DNA of 64,000 nt from Nocardia grenadensis NBRC 108939 (GCF_001613445.1 NZ_BDCJ01000025.1:62001-126000), one strand, 5' to 3'; shown: positions 1-9,269, counted from the stretch's first letter. Notes: generated by a model from the letters alone, not told the origin. Translations and numbers: made by a program.

Positions 1-726
1 TGGCAGGTCTGGGAACCGGTCATCGGCGCCCTGGCCGCCCACTACGAGGTGATCGCGGTGGACCTCCCCGGTTTCGGCGGTTCCGCCCCGCTCCCGCGTA
101 CCACCGTGGACACACTCACCGACGCCCTCGCCGAATTCCTGGCCGAACAGGGCATCGAGCGACCTCATCTGGCGGGTAACTCGATGGGTGGCGGCATCGC
201 GCTGAACCTGGGCGCCCGCGGTCTGGCCCGCTCGGTCACCGCCTTCTCCCCGATCTTCTTCTGGGACACCGCCGGCCGGGTCTGGTGCCAGCAGGCGCTG
301 GGCCGGTCGAAGAAACTCGGCCGCGTTCTCGGCCCGGCCGTGCCCAAGGTCCTCGGTACCGCGGCCGGCCGGACCGCCTTCCTCGGCCTGGTCTTCGGTA
401 AACCGTGGGCCGTCAGCGCCCGGGTCGCGCTGGACACCGCACGCGGCGCAATCGACTCCCTGGGTTTCTCCCCGGCGCTGGACTCGTTCACCGACGCCCG
501 GCTGCACGACCCCGCCGCGCTCGCCGAGGTGCCGGTGACGATCGCCTGGGGCAATCGCGACATCCTGCTCACCTACGCCACGCAGAGTAAGCGGGCTCGC
601 GAAGTACTGCCCGGAGCCCGGCACATCACGCTCGCGGGCAGTGGCCACACACCCTTCTACGACGACCCCGAAGGCTGCGCCCGGGTCCTGTTGGACTGGC
701 TGCCCACCCTGCACGGCGCCGCCTAG
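1..726 (+). CDS. alpha/beta hydrolase, 5'-truncated by window edge
   Basis: The reading frame is open from base 1, so the true start lies upstream; 241 residues are visible. It is an alpha/beta-fold serine hydrolase. GNSMGG is the nucleophile elbow (GxSxG), WGNRD carries the likely acid residue and GSGHTPF the catalytic His near the C terminus. DLPGFGGS is typical of the epoxide hydrolase/haloperoxidase-like branch. The substrate cannot be told from sequence. It converges on the crotonase gene, 78 bp away. Family call is firm, function open. Confidence 0.85.
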   Translation, partial: WQVWEPVIGALAAHYEVIAVDLPGFGGSAPLPRTTVDTLTDALAEFLAEQGIERPHLAGNSMGGGIALNLGARGLARSVTAFSPIFFWDTAGRVWCQQALGRSKKLGRVLGPAVPKVLGTAAGRTAFLGLVFGKPWAVSARVALDTARGAIDSLGFSPALDSFTDARLHDPAALAEVPVTIAWGNRDILLTYATQSKRAREVLPGARHITLAGSGHTPFYDDPEGCARVLLDWLPTLHGAA

Positions 727-804
727 CTGTACCCGGCCGGACCCTCGGCACCCGAATAGCGGACCGGGCCGGGGCCGAACGGCGCCGCGGCCCGGCGCCG
801 AACC

Positions 805-1569
805 TCAGCGTCCCTGCCAGACCGGATCGCGTTTCTCCGCGAAAGCCAGCGCGCCTTCGGCCGCGTCCTTGGAAACCAGCGCGGGCAGCGCGATCTCACC
901 CTGTTTGGCGAAGCCCTCCGCCGCGGTCCAGTCCGGGGTCTCGTCGATGATCCGCTTACTGGCGGCCACCGCCAGCGGGGCGGCGGCGGCGATCTCACCG
1001 GCCAGTTCCAGCGCGACCTCCAGCGCCTCACCCGGTTCGGTCACCCGGTTGACCAGGCCCAGCTGGTAGAGGCGTTCGGCGCTGATCCGCCCGCCGGTGA
1101 GCGCCAGTTCGGCGGCGATACTGCGCGGCAACCGCTGGGTCAGCCGCATGACGCCGCCGGCCGCCGCCACCAGACCGCGTTTCACCTCGGGCAGACCGAA
1201 TTTCGCGTCCCGGGCGGCGACGATCAGGTCGCCGGAGAGGGCCAGTTCGAAACCGCCGGCCAGTGCGAAACCCTCGACCGCGGCGATCATCGGTTTCGCC
1301 GGTGGCTTGGAGGCGATCCCGAGCGGGCCGCGGCGCTCGGTCACCGGCACCTCACCGCGGGTCATGGCGATGAGATCCATTCCGGCGCTGAAGGTCCCTT
1401 CGGCGCCGGTCAATACGAGGACCCGGGACGAATCGTCGGCCTCGAACTCGTCGAGTGCCGCCTCGATCGCCTTCGCGGTGGCCAGATCGATGGCGTTACG
1501 CGCCGCGGGCCGGTTCACCGTGAGCACGGTTATCGCATCGCACCGGTCCAGGAGCACGGTCTCGGTCAT
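805..1569 (-). CDS. enoyl-CoA hydratase/isomerase (crotonase) family protein
   Basis: 254 residues, full length for a crotonase. The oxyanion-hole segments are visible as FSAGMDL and FALAGGFEL, and GLPEVKRGL carries the Glu that matches the first catalytic Glu of enoyl-CoA hydratase. The position of the second Glu is not obvious, so hydratase and isomerase are both possible. Its ATG overlaps the stop of the upstream thiolase-like gene in an ATGA arrangement, so the two are translationally coupled and probably act on the same CoA thioester in the cytosol. Confidence 0.88.
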   Translation of the reverse strand: MTETVLLDRCDAITVLTVNRPAARNAIDLATAKAIEAALDEFEADDSSRVLVLTGAEGTFSAGMDLIAMTRGEVPVTERRGPLGIASKPPAKPMIAAVEGFALAGGFELALSGDLIVAARDAKFGLPEVKRGLVAAAGGVMRLTQRLPRSIAAELALTGGRISAERLYQLGLVNRVTEPGEALEVALELAGEIAAAAPLAVAASKRIIDETPDWTAAEGFAKQGEIALPALVSKDAAEGALAFAEKRDPVWQGR

Positions 1570-3089
1570 CAGGCGGTCCTCTCGCTACGCAGAATGAAAC
1601 GGTCGGCGGCGGTGATCTCGATGGCGGCGCCCAAGCGGTCGCCCGCGGTGACCGCCGCGATGGTCTCGCTGTCCGTCGCCCGGACAAGTATGCGGGCACC
1701 GGCGGGGTTCAGCGCACTCACCACAGCGGCTTCGGGTTCGTCGCCCGCGCTGCCCTTGCGGTACGGAACCGTGTATGCCTCGATCACCGCCGGACCGGTG
1801 TAGCCGGGTGCGGTCTCCCGCCGGGCGACCGGCACCTCGGCCTCCACCGGGCGGAACAGTTCGGTGGGGGGTTTCGCCGAGTAGACCCCCACTCCGTGTT
1901 TGGTGATGTACCAGCCGAGCGCGGTGGTCAGTCCGTAGTCGCCGGGGTTGCGCCGCAGGATCTCGGCCATGGTGGCGATGCCGTGGGTGCTGTAGTTGTT
2001 GCCGGGGCCGCCGCCGAAGGTCAGGCCGCCGGTCACGGTCAGGGGTCGCGCCGGATCATCGATGCACAGACCCAGCGCCGCCGCGCCGACCTGTACGGCC
2101 ACCGGGAAGCATGAGTACAGGTCGATATGGGCGATATCGTCGATGCCGATCCCCGCCCCGCCCAGTGCGGCCCGGCCGGCCGCGGCGATGGCCGGGGACG
2201 CGGCCATATCCGTGCGTTCGGAAAGGAACCAGGTATCGGTAGCGGTGGCGCCACCATGCGGGAAGACCCAGAGGTCCCGCGGCACCCCGGCCGCGTCCGC
2301 CGCCGCGGCGCTGCACAGGATCAGCGCCGCACCCTGGTCGACCGTCAGGTTCGCCATCAGCAGCTTCGGGTACGGGGTGGAGACCATCCGGTTGTCGGGT
2401 CCGGGGGTGACCAGTTCGCTCACACTGCGTTCGTGGGGCAGCCACGCGTAGGGGTTGCGCGCCGCCACGGCGGAGAACCGCGACCACAGCCCGCCGATCC
2501 GGGCCAGATGGGCCTGTTCGTCGAGGCCGAGCCGATTGCGCATGGCGGATTCCATCAGCGCGTACACATAGATCGGACCCCACAATCCGGCCGCGAGCTC
2601 CATCTCGGTGTTGGGGGCGTCGTCGGAGCCGACGATCTGGTCGGGCCGGGCGTTCTCGTCCTGCTCCGGCCAGCCCGGATCGGTCCCGGACCGCTTCGCC
2701 ACATTCCACGAGGCGACCGATTCCGCCCCGCAGAGCAACGCGATATCGGACCGGCCCTCGGCGATCTCGCGGGCCAGCAGGTTGAGCAGCCGTTGCGGGG
2801 CGTCTCCGCCGTAGGGGGCCGATTGCACTGTCCGTTTCGGCGCGGCGCCCAGGTCGGCGGCGACGAGCACGCCCAGGTCGGCGTACTGGCGGCTCACCGG
2901 GGCCACCGAGGCGATCACATCCGCCGAACGCAGCAGCGCGTCCCCGGTCCCACTGTCCGCACCGGCCCGGCGCAGTGATTCGGCCGCCAGCTCGACTGGT
3001 CCGGGTAGGCCGGGTTCACCGGATCGGTGCACAACCTGTCCGACGCCGACGAGCACCGGTGTGCGCGGGTCCATTCCGGCCGGCAGCAT
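1569..3089 (-). CDS. thiolase-like acetyl-CoA acetyltransferase with C-terminal OB-like domain
   Basis: 506 residues. The first ~400 follow the thiolase fold, starting with the TPVLVGVGQV strand; the last ~80 residues (after PAVIEAYTVPYR) look like the OB/DUF35-type domain of mycobacterial SCP2-thiolase-like proteins. Where a thiolase has its nucleophilic Cys (xxCxSGLQA) this protein reads QSAPYGGDAPQRL with no Cys, so it is probably not a classical thiolase. It is coupled to the crotonase gene by a 4-nt overlap. The start ATG at 3089 follows an A/G-rich stretch. Annotation pipelines would call it acetyl-CoA acetyltransferase; the activity is uncertain. Confidence 0.82.
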   Translation of the reverse strand: MLPAGMDPRTPVLVGVGQVVHRSGEPGLPGPVELAAESLRRAGADSGTGDALLRSADVIASVAPVSRQYADLGVLVAADLGAAPKRTVQSAPYGGDAPQRLLNLLAREIAEGRSDIALLCGAESVASWNVAKRSGTDPGWPEQDENARPDQIVGSDDAPNTEMELAAGLWGPIYVYALMESAMRNRLGLDEQAHLARIGGLWSRFSAVAARNPYAWLPHERSVSELVTPGPDNRMVSTPYPKLLMANLTVDQGAALILCSAAAADAAGVPRDLWVFPHGGATATDTWFLSERTDMAASPAIAAAGRAALGGAGIGIDDIAHIDLYSCFPVAVQVGAAALGLCIDDPARPLTVTGGLTFGGGPGNNYSTHGIATMAEILRRNPGDYGLTTALGWYITKHGVGVYSAKPPTELFRPVEAEVPVARRETAPGYTGPAVIEAYTVPYRKGSAGDEPEAAVVSALNPAGARILVRATDSETIAAVTAGDRLGAAIEITAADRFILRSERTA

Positions 3090-3275
3090 ATGTCCTCCGC
3101 TTCCTCGCTGAAGTCTCCCGCTGAAATCGGCGGTTAACTTCCGATTAGACCATGGAGTGATCTATGTCGCCCGGGGGCCGTAGTCCCTGGACCCTTTGGG
3201 CGAAGACCGGACAACGCCATCGCCGTGGCCCGGAATGACACCGGCACTGAACCACCGACAATGCGTCTGATCAGG

Positions 3276-3293
3276 TGCTATGCACTGATAGCA
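3276..3293. promoter_or_regulatory. inverted repeat upstream of DUF4185 gene
   Basis: TGCTAT and ATAGCA form a perfect 6-bp inverted repeat with a 6-bp spacer, about 100 bp before the start of the + strand DUF4185 gene, in the divergent gap with the thiolase-like gene. It could be an operator; no regulator is encoded next to it. Confidence 0.3.
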
Positions 3294-3392
3294 TGACCGG
3301 GTTCTGCCAGCCAGTCGAAATGTTCCGTGTATCCATCGAGGCGCCGCACATATGCGGCGGCGTCTTTGACATGACCCGGAGGTCCGACGGAC

Positions 3393-4496
3393 TTGAAGAG
3401 AACCCGCTCGATACTCATTTCTGTGCTGGCGGGCGCATCGGCTGCACTGATCGCAGTCACCGCACCGGCCACGGCGAATCCCAACGCCATCAATCCGATC
3501 CCCGTCTTGAACGGCACCAACGGGCTTCCGCAGTTGCACGGAGCCACTCGGGCCGTTTTCCAGGTGACCGGTATGGCGAGCCCGAACGGAACCCACAGCT
3601 ACAACATGCTCGGTACCGACCTGGGCATTATGTGGGATAACGGACAGGGCGAAATGCTGACCGCTTTCGGCGATACCGCCGGGGTCGGTTTCCCCAATCT
3701 TCTCGCGGGCAGTATGTGGGCTTGGCGCAGTAATGTTCTCGTGCGCAGTCATACCCAGGATCCACGGCAGGGGATCTACTTCGACAGCGTGGTCAAGGAT
3801 GTGTTCGGCCAGGCCAGGGACCTGATTCCCAGCCCGAAGATCCCACTTCTGGAGATCAGCCGCATTCCGACCGCCGGTATCTCGATCGGCGGCGTGCAAT
3901 ACATGAGCCTGATGTCGGTGAAAACATGGGACACCCCTGGTGAATGGACCACCAATTACTCCGGGCTGGCCGCTTCGGCGGACAACGGGGAAACCTGGGC
4001 CGATCTCGCCTTCACCCGCCGCCCCAACGAGGGCGCGAACCGCAATTTCCAGATGAACGCCTTCGTGAAGGAGGGCGGTTTCGTCTACGTCTACGGCACC
4101 CCGTCGGGTCGCGACAATGCCGCCTATATCTCCCGGGTCCGGGAACCGGATTTCCAAGACCTGGCCGCCTACGAATACTGGGACGGCCGCACCTGGAAAC
4201 GCGATGTGAATGCGGCACAACCCATCATGCACGGCGTGGGGGAACTGTCGGTGATGTGGAACGACTACCTCGGGCAATTCGTCTCCCTCACCACCGATCC
4301 CTTCAACTCGGTGGTGATGCGAACCGCGTCGTCACCGGCCGGCCCCTGGAGCGAACCGCGGGTATTGATCGATACTCGTGAATTGCCGACGGCCTATGCG
4401 CCGTCGATTTTCCCGTACCAGACCGGAGACGATCTCTACTTTCTCACCACTGTGCACAATCAGTACAACGTGGTTCTGATGCGCACACAGCTGTGA
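3393..4496 (+). CDS. secreted DUF4185 domain protein (first copy)
   Basis: 367 residues, TTG start, with GGAGG about 10 nt upstream. A Sec signal peptide is visible (MKRTRS basic start, hydrophobic core ISVLAGASAALIAV, cleavage near ATA-NP). The mature part is the DUF4185 beta-propeller-like fold, with repeated blade-like stretches such as LGTDLGIMWD, AFGDTAGVG and a C-terminal FPYQTGDDLYFL. These extracellular proteins resemble five-bladed glycoside-binding or hydrolysing propellers; no activity can be assigned. A close paralogue lies at 12184-13275. The gene stands alone, divergent from the thiolase-like gene. Confidence 0.85.
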   Translation: MKRTRSILISVLAGASAALIAVTAPATANPNAINPIPVLNGTNGLPQLHGATRAVFQVTGMASPNGTHSYNMLGTDLGIMWDNGQGEMLTAFGDTAGVGFPNLLAGSMWAWRSNVLVRSHTQDPRQGIYFDSVVKDVFGQARDLIPSPKIPLLEISRIPTAGISIGGVQYMSLMSVKTWDTPGEWTTNYSGLAASADNGETWADLAFTRRPNEGANRNFQMNAFVKEGGFVYVYGTPSGRDNAAYISRVREPDFQDLAAYEYWDGRTWKRDVNAAQPIMHGVGELSVMWNDYLGQFVSLTTDPFNSVVMRTASSPAGPWSEPRVLIDTRELPTAYAPSIFPYQTGDDLYFLTTVHNQYNVVLMRTQL

Positions 4497-4803
4497 GAGT
4501 CCCGGTTCGATTCCGGCGAAGAGCTCGACGGACACTGGCCGTCCAGGACACCGCGCGGTCCGGTGCGCGGCTCGACGCCTACATCCGCACCGGGGCGGGC
4601 GATCCCCACCGGGCGCTCGCCGGCGATCAGCGGCGTTTACGACCCGGCTCGCGACGAGGAAGCCCGCTTCCGGGTGGAAACGCTGCGCGCCGCCTTCGAC
4701 GCGCTGGTCCCTATCCGCGAAACCACCCCGGTGCGGTGGCCGCCCGAAACCGGTACGGCCTGACCGATCGGCGGTTCCCGGCCACCTCCATACACTTGAC
4801 GGT
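4497..4803 (+). other. intergenic stretch with possible frameshifted coding remnant
   Basis: No intact gene. Two short frames read like protein in succession: GARLDAYIRTGAGDPHRAL in the frame of 4493, then DEEARFRVETLRAAFDALV in another frame ending near 4763. This is what a small frameshifted remnant would look like, but high-GC DNA gives many such frames. The last bases hold the promoter of the next gene. Confidence 0.2.
4791..4796 (+). promoter_or_regulatory. -10 box of a predicted leaderless transcript
   Basis: TACACT is followed by 7 nt and then the ATG at 4804; no ribosome binding site lies between them. Confidence 0.5.
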
Positions 4804-5469
4804 ATGAAGGCGGCCGAATGGGATGCGCGCTATGTACAGAGCGACCTGGTGTGGGGCGCACCCCCGAACAACACGGTGGTGGAGTTCGTGCACGGTCTGG
4901 ACCGGCGCGTCCCCCGCCTGCCCGGCCCCGACGGGGAGATACCGGATCTGCCCCGCGCACTCGACCTGGCCTGCGGCGAGGGCCGGAACGCACTGTGGCT
5001 GGCCACGCACGGCTGGCGGGTGCACGGCATCGACTTCTCCCAGGTCGGCATCGACAAGGGCCGAACCGTGGCGACCCGGCTCACCCGGTCGATCCGGGAA
5101 CGGATCACCTGGCAGTGCACCGACCTCACCGATCCCGCGCTCGACCTCGGCGGCCCGTGGGAGTTGATCCTGCTGGTGTTCCTGCACCTCCCGGCTCCCG
5201 AACGGCGGCGGCTGCTCCGGCAGGCCGCCGCCGCGCTCGCCCCCGGGGGAATGCTGCTGGTGCTCGGTCACCACAGCGAGAATCCGGCACGGGGGTACGG
5301 CGGCCCTCAGGACCCGGCGATCCTGTTCACGCCGGAGGACGTCGTGGCGGATCTGGGTGCCGATTCCGGACTGGATATCGATACGGCCCGGGAGGTGCTG
5401 CGCCCGACCGAGGGCGGAGACGCGATCGATGCCCTGGTCGTGGCGCGCAAACCCATGCCGGAGCAGTAG
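4804..5469 (+). CDS. class I SAM-dependent methyltransferase
   Basis: 221 residues. Motif I reads ALDLACGEGRNALWLA (SAM-binding glycine loop), followed by the acidic strand end GIDFS. The layout resembles TehB/thiopurine-type small-molecule methyltransferases: short N terminus WDARYVQSDLVWG, single Rossmann domain, late LLRQAAAALAPGGMLLVLGH strand. The substrate is unknown. The ATG is placed 7 nt after a TACACT -10 box and has no Shine-Dalgarno sequence. It converges on the small hydrolase gene, 12 bp away. Confidence 0.85.
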   Translation: MKAAEWDARYVQSDLVWGAPPNNTVVEFVHGLDRRVPRLPGPDGEIPDLPRALDLACGEGRNALWLATHGWRVHGIDFSQVGIDKGRTVATRLTRSIRERITWQCTDLTDPALDLGGPWELILLVFLHLPAPERRRLLRQAAAALAPGGMLLVLGHHSENPARGYGGPQDPAILFTPEDVVADLGADSGLDIDTAREVLRPTEGGDAIDALVVARKPMPEQ

Positions 5470-5481
5470 CAGTGGCCCTGG

Positions 5482-6081
5482 TCAGGAACTCCACTGCCGG
5501 AACCACGGCACGAGGGTTTCGGCGATGGTGTCGAAACCCTTCCGGAAGGAATGCGGCTGGCCCGGGATCACCCGCACCTCGGCGGCATCGGCGGCATCGG
5601 GGATGCCGAACGGGTCGCTCCCGCCGTTGATCACCACCACCTCCGCGGCGCCGGCGGCCAGTAGTTCGTCGCGGCGGGATTTCTCCGGCTTTCCGGGCGG
5701 ATGCAGCGGAAACGAGAGGGCGACCACCCCGCGCGCGCCGACCTCGACCGCGGTCCGGCACGCCACTCGGGCTCCATTGCTGCGCCCGCCCTGTACCAGC
5801 GGCAGATCCGGGCCGAGCTGTGCGCGCAGAGCGGTGATCAGTTCCACCCAGGCCCGGTCCTGGGGCTCGGGTTTGCCGGGTGCGCGGCGTCCGGCCACCC
5901 GGTACGGCTGGAGCACCCGGGCCACCACTCCACCCGCGGCCAGCGCGGTATCGCGCACTGTGGTGATATCCGCGGAGTCCACCCCGCCGCCCGCCCCGTG
6001 GGTGAAGACCAGCAGAAACGCGGGAGCGTCCGGATAATCGATCTCCGCCTCCGCGGGCCCTGAATCCGTTTCGATCCGCAC
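5482..6081 (-). CDS. small alpha/beta hydrolase (dienelactone hydrolase-like)
   Basis: About 199 residues. FTHGAGGG is the oxyanion strand-loop, GGRSNGARVA the nucleophile elbow (G-x-S-x-G with Ser between Arg and Asn), and GQPHSFRKG supplies the catalytic His. This matches the KAT8-regulatory/dienelactone-type small hydrolases common in actinomycetes. GTG 6081 is chosen because TAGGGT (6092-6087 on this strand) sits 5 nt before it, as in a leaderless mRNA; an ATG at 6120 would add 13 residues. Confidence 0.8.
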   Translation of the reverse strand: MRIETDSGPAEAEIDYPDAPAFLLVFTHGAGGGVDSADITTVRDTALAAGGVVARVLQPYRVAGRRAPGKPEPQDRAWVELITALRAQLGPDLPLVQGGRSNGARVACRTAVEVGARGVVALSFPLHPPGKPEKSRRDELLAAGAAEVVVINGGSDPFGIPDAADAAEVRVIPGQPHSFRKGFDTIAETLVPWFRQWSS

Positions 6082-6086
6082 GCCCA

Positions 6087-6092
6087 ACCCTA
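6087..6092 (-). promoter_or_regulatory. -10 box of a predicted leaderless transcript
   Basis: On the minus strand TAGGGT is followed by 5 nt and the GTG start at 6081. Confidence 0.5.
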
Positions 6093-6265
6093 ACGGGCCG
6101 GCCCGCCGCGAGCCGCACACCGCACGCCGGTGGAGGTACGTCGACCAGGCCGTTATGCTCGCGAGCCCCAGCGCGACGCCGCCCGATATCGGACCGAAAC
6201 CGCTGGTGAGGGGGTTGCGCCTGTTCCGCGCATCACAATGCGGCGCGACTCCGTTGCCGACAGCC

Positions 6266-6306
6266 TTACTCGCCGGTAATATAATTAATAAGTTACCCGC
6301 GAGTAG
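6266..6306. promoter_or_regulatory. two degenerate operator-like palindromes before fadE5
   Basis: TTACTCGCCGGTAA (6266-6279) and TTACCCGCGAGTAG (6293-6306) each match the core TTACTCCGGAGTAA of the fadA2/fabG4 palindrome at 10 of 14 positions; their centres are 27 bp apart in an AT-rich patch about 100 bp before fadE5. They are weaker candidates than the sites at 21411 and 32943. Confidence 0.4.
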
Positions 6307-6400
6307 CCTGCCGTTATACGTCAGCTACCCGGCGGCAACCGACGGGCGGGAACGGTATGAATACCGACCGCACCCGACTCAACGGAGAGTGAGCATCACA

Positions 6401-8236
6401 ATGGGTCATTACAAGAGCAACGTCCGCGACCTGGAGTTCAACCTCTTCGAGGTACTCGGCCTGGGCAGCATCCTGGAGTCCGGCGCCTACGGCGATCTCG
6501 ACACCGACACCGTCAAGGAGATGCTGAACGAGGTCCGTCGCCTGGCCGAGGGACCGCTGGGCGAATCCTTCGCAGACGCCGACCGCAACCCGCCGGTCTT
6601 CGACCCGGAAACCCACACCGTCTCCCTCCCCGAATCCTTCAAGAAGAGCTACCGCACCCTGCAGGAAGGCGGCTGGGACTCCTACTCCGTCGACCCCGAG
6701 CTCGGCGGTATCGACTTCCCCCGCGCCGCCTACTGGGCCATCGCCGAACTGGTGCTCGGCGCCCAGCCCGCGGCCTTCATGTACGCCGCCGGCCCCGGCT
6801 TCGCCAATATCTTCTACAACAACGCCACCGAAGAGCAGAAGAAATGGGCCAAGATCGCCGTCGAGCAGGGCTGGGGCGCCACCATGGTGCTCACCGAGCC
6901 CGACGCCGGCTCCGATGTGGGCGCCGGCCGCACCAAGGCGGTCCAGCAGGAAGACGGCTCCTGGCATATCGAGGGCGTGAAGCGCTTCATCACCTCGGCC
7001 GATTCCGACGACCTGTTCCCGAACATCATGCACCTGGTGCTCGCCCGCCCAGAGGGCGCCGGCCCGGGCACCAAGGGTCTGTCGCTGTTCTTCGTACCGA
7101 AGTTCCACTTCGACCACGAGACCGGTGAACTGGGCGAGCGCAACGGTGTCTTCGTCACCAATGTCGAGCACAAGATGGGCCTGAAGGTCTCGGCCACCTG
7201 CGAGGTCACCTTCGGCGGCCACGGCGTCCCGGCCCAGGGCTGGCTCGTCGGCGAGGTCCACCAGGGCATCGCGCAGATGTTCGAGGTCATCGAGCATGCG
7301 CGAATGATGGTCGGCACCAAGGCGATCGCGACCCTGTCGACCGGTTACCTGAACGCACTGGAATACGCCAAGGAGCGGGTCCAGGGCGCCGACCTGACCC
7401 GGATGAGTGATAAGACCGCGCCGCGGGTCAGCATCACCCACCACCCGGATGTGCGCCGCAGCCTGGCCACCCAGAAGGCCTACGCGGAGGGCCTGCGTGC
7501 GGTGTATCTCTACACCGCCGCCCACCAGGACGCCGATATCGCGGCCGTTGTCTCCGGCGCGGACGCCGACACCGCCGCCCGCGTCAACGACCTGCTGCTG
7601 CCGATCGTCAAGGGCGTCGGCTCCGAGCGCGCCTACCAGTACCTGACCGAATCCCTGCAGACCCTGGGCGGTTCCGGGTTCCTGCAGGACTATCCGATCG
7701 AGCAGTACATCCGCGACGCCAAGATCGACTCGCTGTACGAGGGCACCACCGCCATCCAGGCCCAGGACTTCTTCTTCCGCAAGATCGCCCGCGATCGCGG
7801 TGTGGCCCTGGCGCACGTCGCCGGCCAGATCCAGAAGTTCATCGACGCCGAGGCGGGCAACGGCCGCCTCAAGGGTGAGCGGAAACTGCTCGCGACCGCG
7901 CTCGAGGATGTGCAGGCCATGGCCGCCACCCTCACCGGACACCTGATGGGTGCCCAGGAGCAGCCCGAAGAGCTGTACAAGGTGGGCCTCGGCTCGGTCC
8001 GCTTCCTGCTCTCGGTGGGCGACCTGCTCATCGGCTGGCAGTTGCTGCGCCACGCCGAGGTCGCGGGCGCGGCTCTCGACGCGGGCGCCGAAGGCGCGGA
8101 CAAGAACTTCTACCAGGGAAAGGTCGCCGTGGCACAGTTCTTCGCCCGCAACATCCTGCCCGAACTGACCGCCACCCGCACTGTCCTGTCGAACCTCGAC
8201 AACGACATCATGGAGCTCGACGAAGCCGCGTTCTGA
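6401..8236 (+). CDS. fadE5: acyl-CoA dehydrogenase FadE5
   Basis: 611 residues, the length of mycobacterial FadE5, whose N terminus it also recalls (MGHYKSNVRDLEFNLFEV). An FAD-dependent dehydrogenase that makes the alpha-beta double bond in acyl-CoA. MVLTEPDAGSDVGA is the FAD/substrate loop, LQTLGGSGFLQDYPIEQY the C-terminal helix bundle, and YEGTTAIQ contains Glu447, the position of the catalytic base in FadE5. GGAGAG at 6383 sets the ATG at 6401; the frame stays open upstream to 6155 but that part is not protein-like. Two hairpins follow the stop. In mycobacteria fadE5 converges directly on fadA2; here other genes intervene. Confidence 0.93.
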   Translation: MGHYKSNVRDLEFNLFEVLGLGSILESGAYGDLDTDTVKEMLNEVRRLAEGPLGESFADADRNPPVFDPETHTVSLPESFKKSYRTLQEGGWDSYSVDPELGGIDFPRAAYWAIAELVLGAQPAAFMYAAGPGFANIFYNNATEEQKKWAKIAVEQGWGATMVLTEPDAGSDVGAGRTKAVQQEDGSWHIEGVKRFITSADSDDLFPNIMHLVLARPEGAGPGTKGLSLFFVPKFHFDHETGELGERNGVFVTNVEHKMGLKVSATCEVTFGGHGVPAQGWLVGEVHQGIAQMFEVIEHARMMVGTKAIATLSTGYLNALEYAKERVQGADLTRMSDKTAPRVSITHHPDVRRSLATQKAYAEGLRAVYLYTAAHQDADIAAVVSGADADTAARVNDLLLPIVKGVGSERAYQYLTESLQTLGGSGFLQDYPIEQYIRDAKIDSLYEGTTAIQAQDFFFRKIARDRGVALAHVAGQIQKFIDAEAGNGRLKGERKLLATALEDVQAMAATLTGHLMGAQEQPEELYKVGLGSVRFLLSVGDLLIGWQLLRHAEVAGAALDAGAEGADKNFYQGKVAVAQFFARNILPELTATRTVLSNLDNDIMELDEAAF

Positions 8237-8257
8237 GTTCTCTGGCGGCGGCGCGGG

Positions 8258-8328
8258 GGCGAGACCCCGTGGTCTCGCCGTTTCGGCCTCGAGCCGCGAG
8301 CGGTCGGCCTTCCCCGGAAGGCCGACCG
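8258..8328 (+). terminator. tandem terminator hairpins after fadE5
   Basis: Two perfect hairpins: 9-bp arms at 8258-8266 and 8271-8279 (loop CCGT), and 12-bp arms at 8301-8312 and 8317-8328 (4-nt loop). No T-tract follows, as is usual for actinomycete terminators. The stretch from 8329 to the CAP gene start holds no gene I can support. Confidence 0.7.
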
Positions 8329-8718
8329 TTGAGCATCTCCGGCCAAGGGACAGACCGGCCTCAACCCTTCGCGGTGTCTCGTAGAACCCGACGCATATGG
8401 TTACGTAGGGATTCGATGTCCAGATTCGATGCCGACCCGGTCGCACTGCCGGCCTCGTATCCGGTCCATTCATGGAGGCGGCGCCCGCTCTCACGGTCCT
8501 GGCGCGTCAAGGCGTCGGCGGGACACCGCTGCCCAGTCTTTGCTGTACCGCCTTCGCGGGTTGGCTGCTGCCGAGGTCGAGTGTTCGTCGGAGATTCGCG
8601 GAGCAGCGCGGCGAGTACGAGTATGCTCACCTGAGCCCGGAACCCACACAGCCTGTGGATGTTCCGAGGTTCGTGTGGTTCGTTTCTGTTGTGTCCGGCT
8701 CTGTTTCGGGAGGTTGTC

Positions 8719-9246
8719 GTGCGTGTCGGTCGATTGGGATCGGTTGTTGCCGCGGTGATGCTCGCCGCGCTCGTCACCGGCGGGGGCCCTGCCGCCGGAC
8801 AGAGCGACTACGCGCAGACCGGGCTCACCCTGCACAACCAGTACCGGGCCAAGCATGGTTCTCCGGCCATGACCTCGACCCAGAGCCTGAATGACTCGGC
8901 CCAGAAATGCGCGCAGTACTACACCCAAAAGCGCACGATCGATCACAGCTGCCCCTACAAGAACGGGGCCGGGGAAAACCTCGTGGGGGGAGAGGGCAGC
9001 TGGGACGGTGTCTCCTTTGTTCAGATGGGCACGCAGATGTGGTACGACGAGGTCGAGGGCTACGACTTCAACAACCCCGGGTTCAGCATGGCGACGGGTC
9101 ATTTCACGCAGTTGGTGTGGAAGGCCAGCACCCGACTCGGTGTCGGGTACGCCTCGGAGGGCGGCTACACCGCCGCCGTCGCTCTCTACAGCCCGGCCGG
9201 CAACGTTGAGGGGCAGTTCCCCGAGAACGTGGCACGCCCGCGCTGA
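8719..9246 (+). CDS. secreted CAP/SCP domain protein
   Basis: 175 residues from GTG 8719, chosen because GGGAGG lies 5 nt upstream and the protein then opens directly with a signal peptide (VRVGRLGSVVAAVMLAALV, cleavage after AAG). The mature part is a compact CAP (SCP/PR-1) domain: LHNQYRAKHG at its start, a GAGENLVGG segment, and CAP signature GHFTQLVWKAS with the conserved His. Bacterial CAP proteins are extracellular and may bind lipids or sterols; the role here is unknown. Monocistronic, with its own hairpin downstream. Confidence 0.87.
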   Translation: MRVGRLGSVVAAVMLAALVTGGGPAAGQSDYAQTGLTLHNQYRAKHGSPAMTSTQSLNDSAQKCAQYYTQKRTIDHSCPYKNGAGENLVGGEGSWDGVSFVQMGTQMWYDEVEGYDFNNPGFSMATGHFTQLVWKASTRLGVGYASEGGYTAAVALYSPAGNVEGQFPENVARPR

Positions 9247-9269
9247 GCCGGCCCTGCCCCCGGCATCCT

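Noticed and set aside
4498..4530. T-arm-like sequence (CCGGTTCGATTCCGG) hinting at a tRNA or attachment site
   Set aside because: No acceptor, D or anticodon arm fits around it and no CCA end or integrase is nearby; it abuts the end of the DUF4185 gene and is probably chance.
6314..8494. 726-codon minus-strand frame opposite fadE5
   Set aside because: It mirrors fadE5 codon structure; no domain, no plausible start, and fadE5 is certain.
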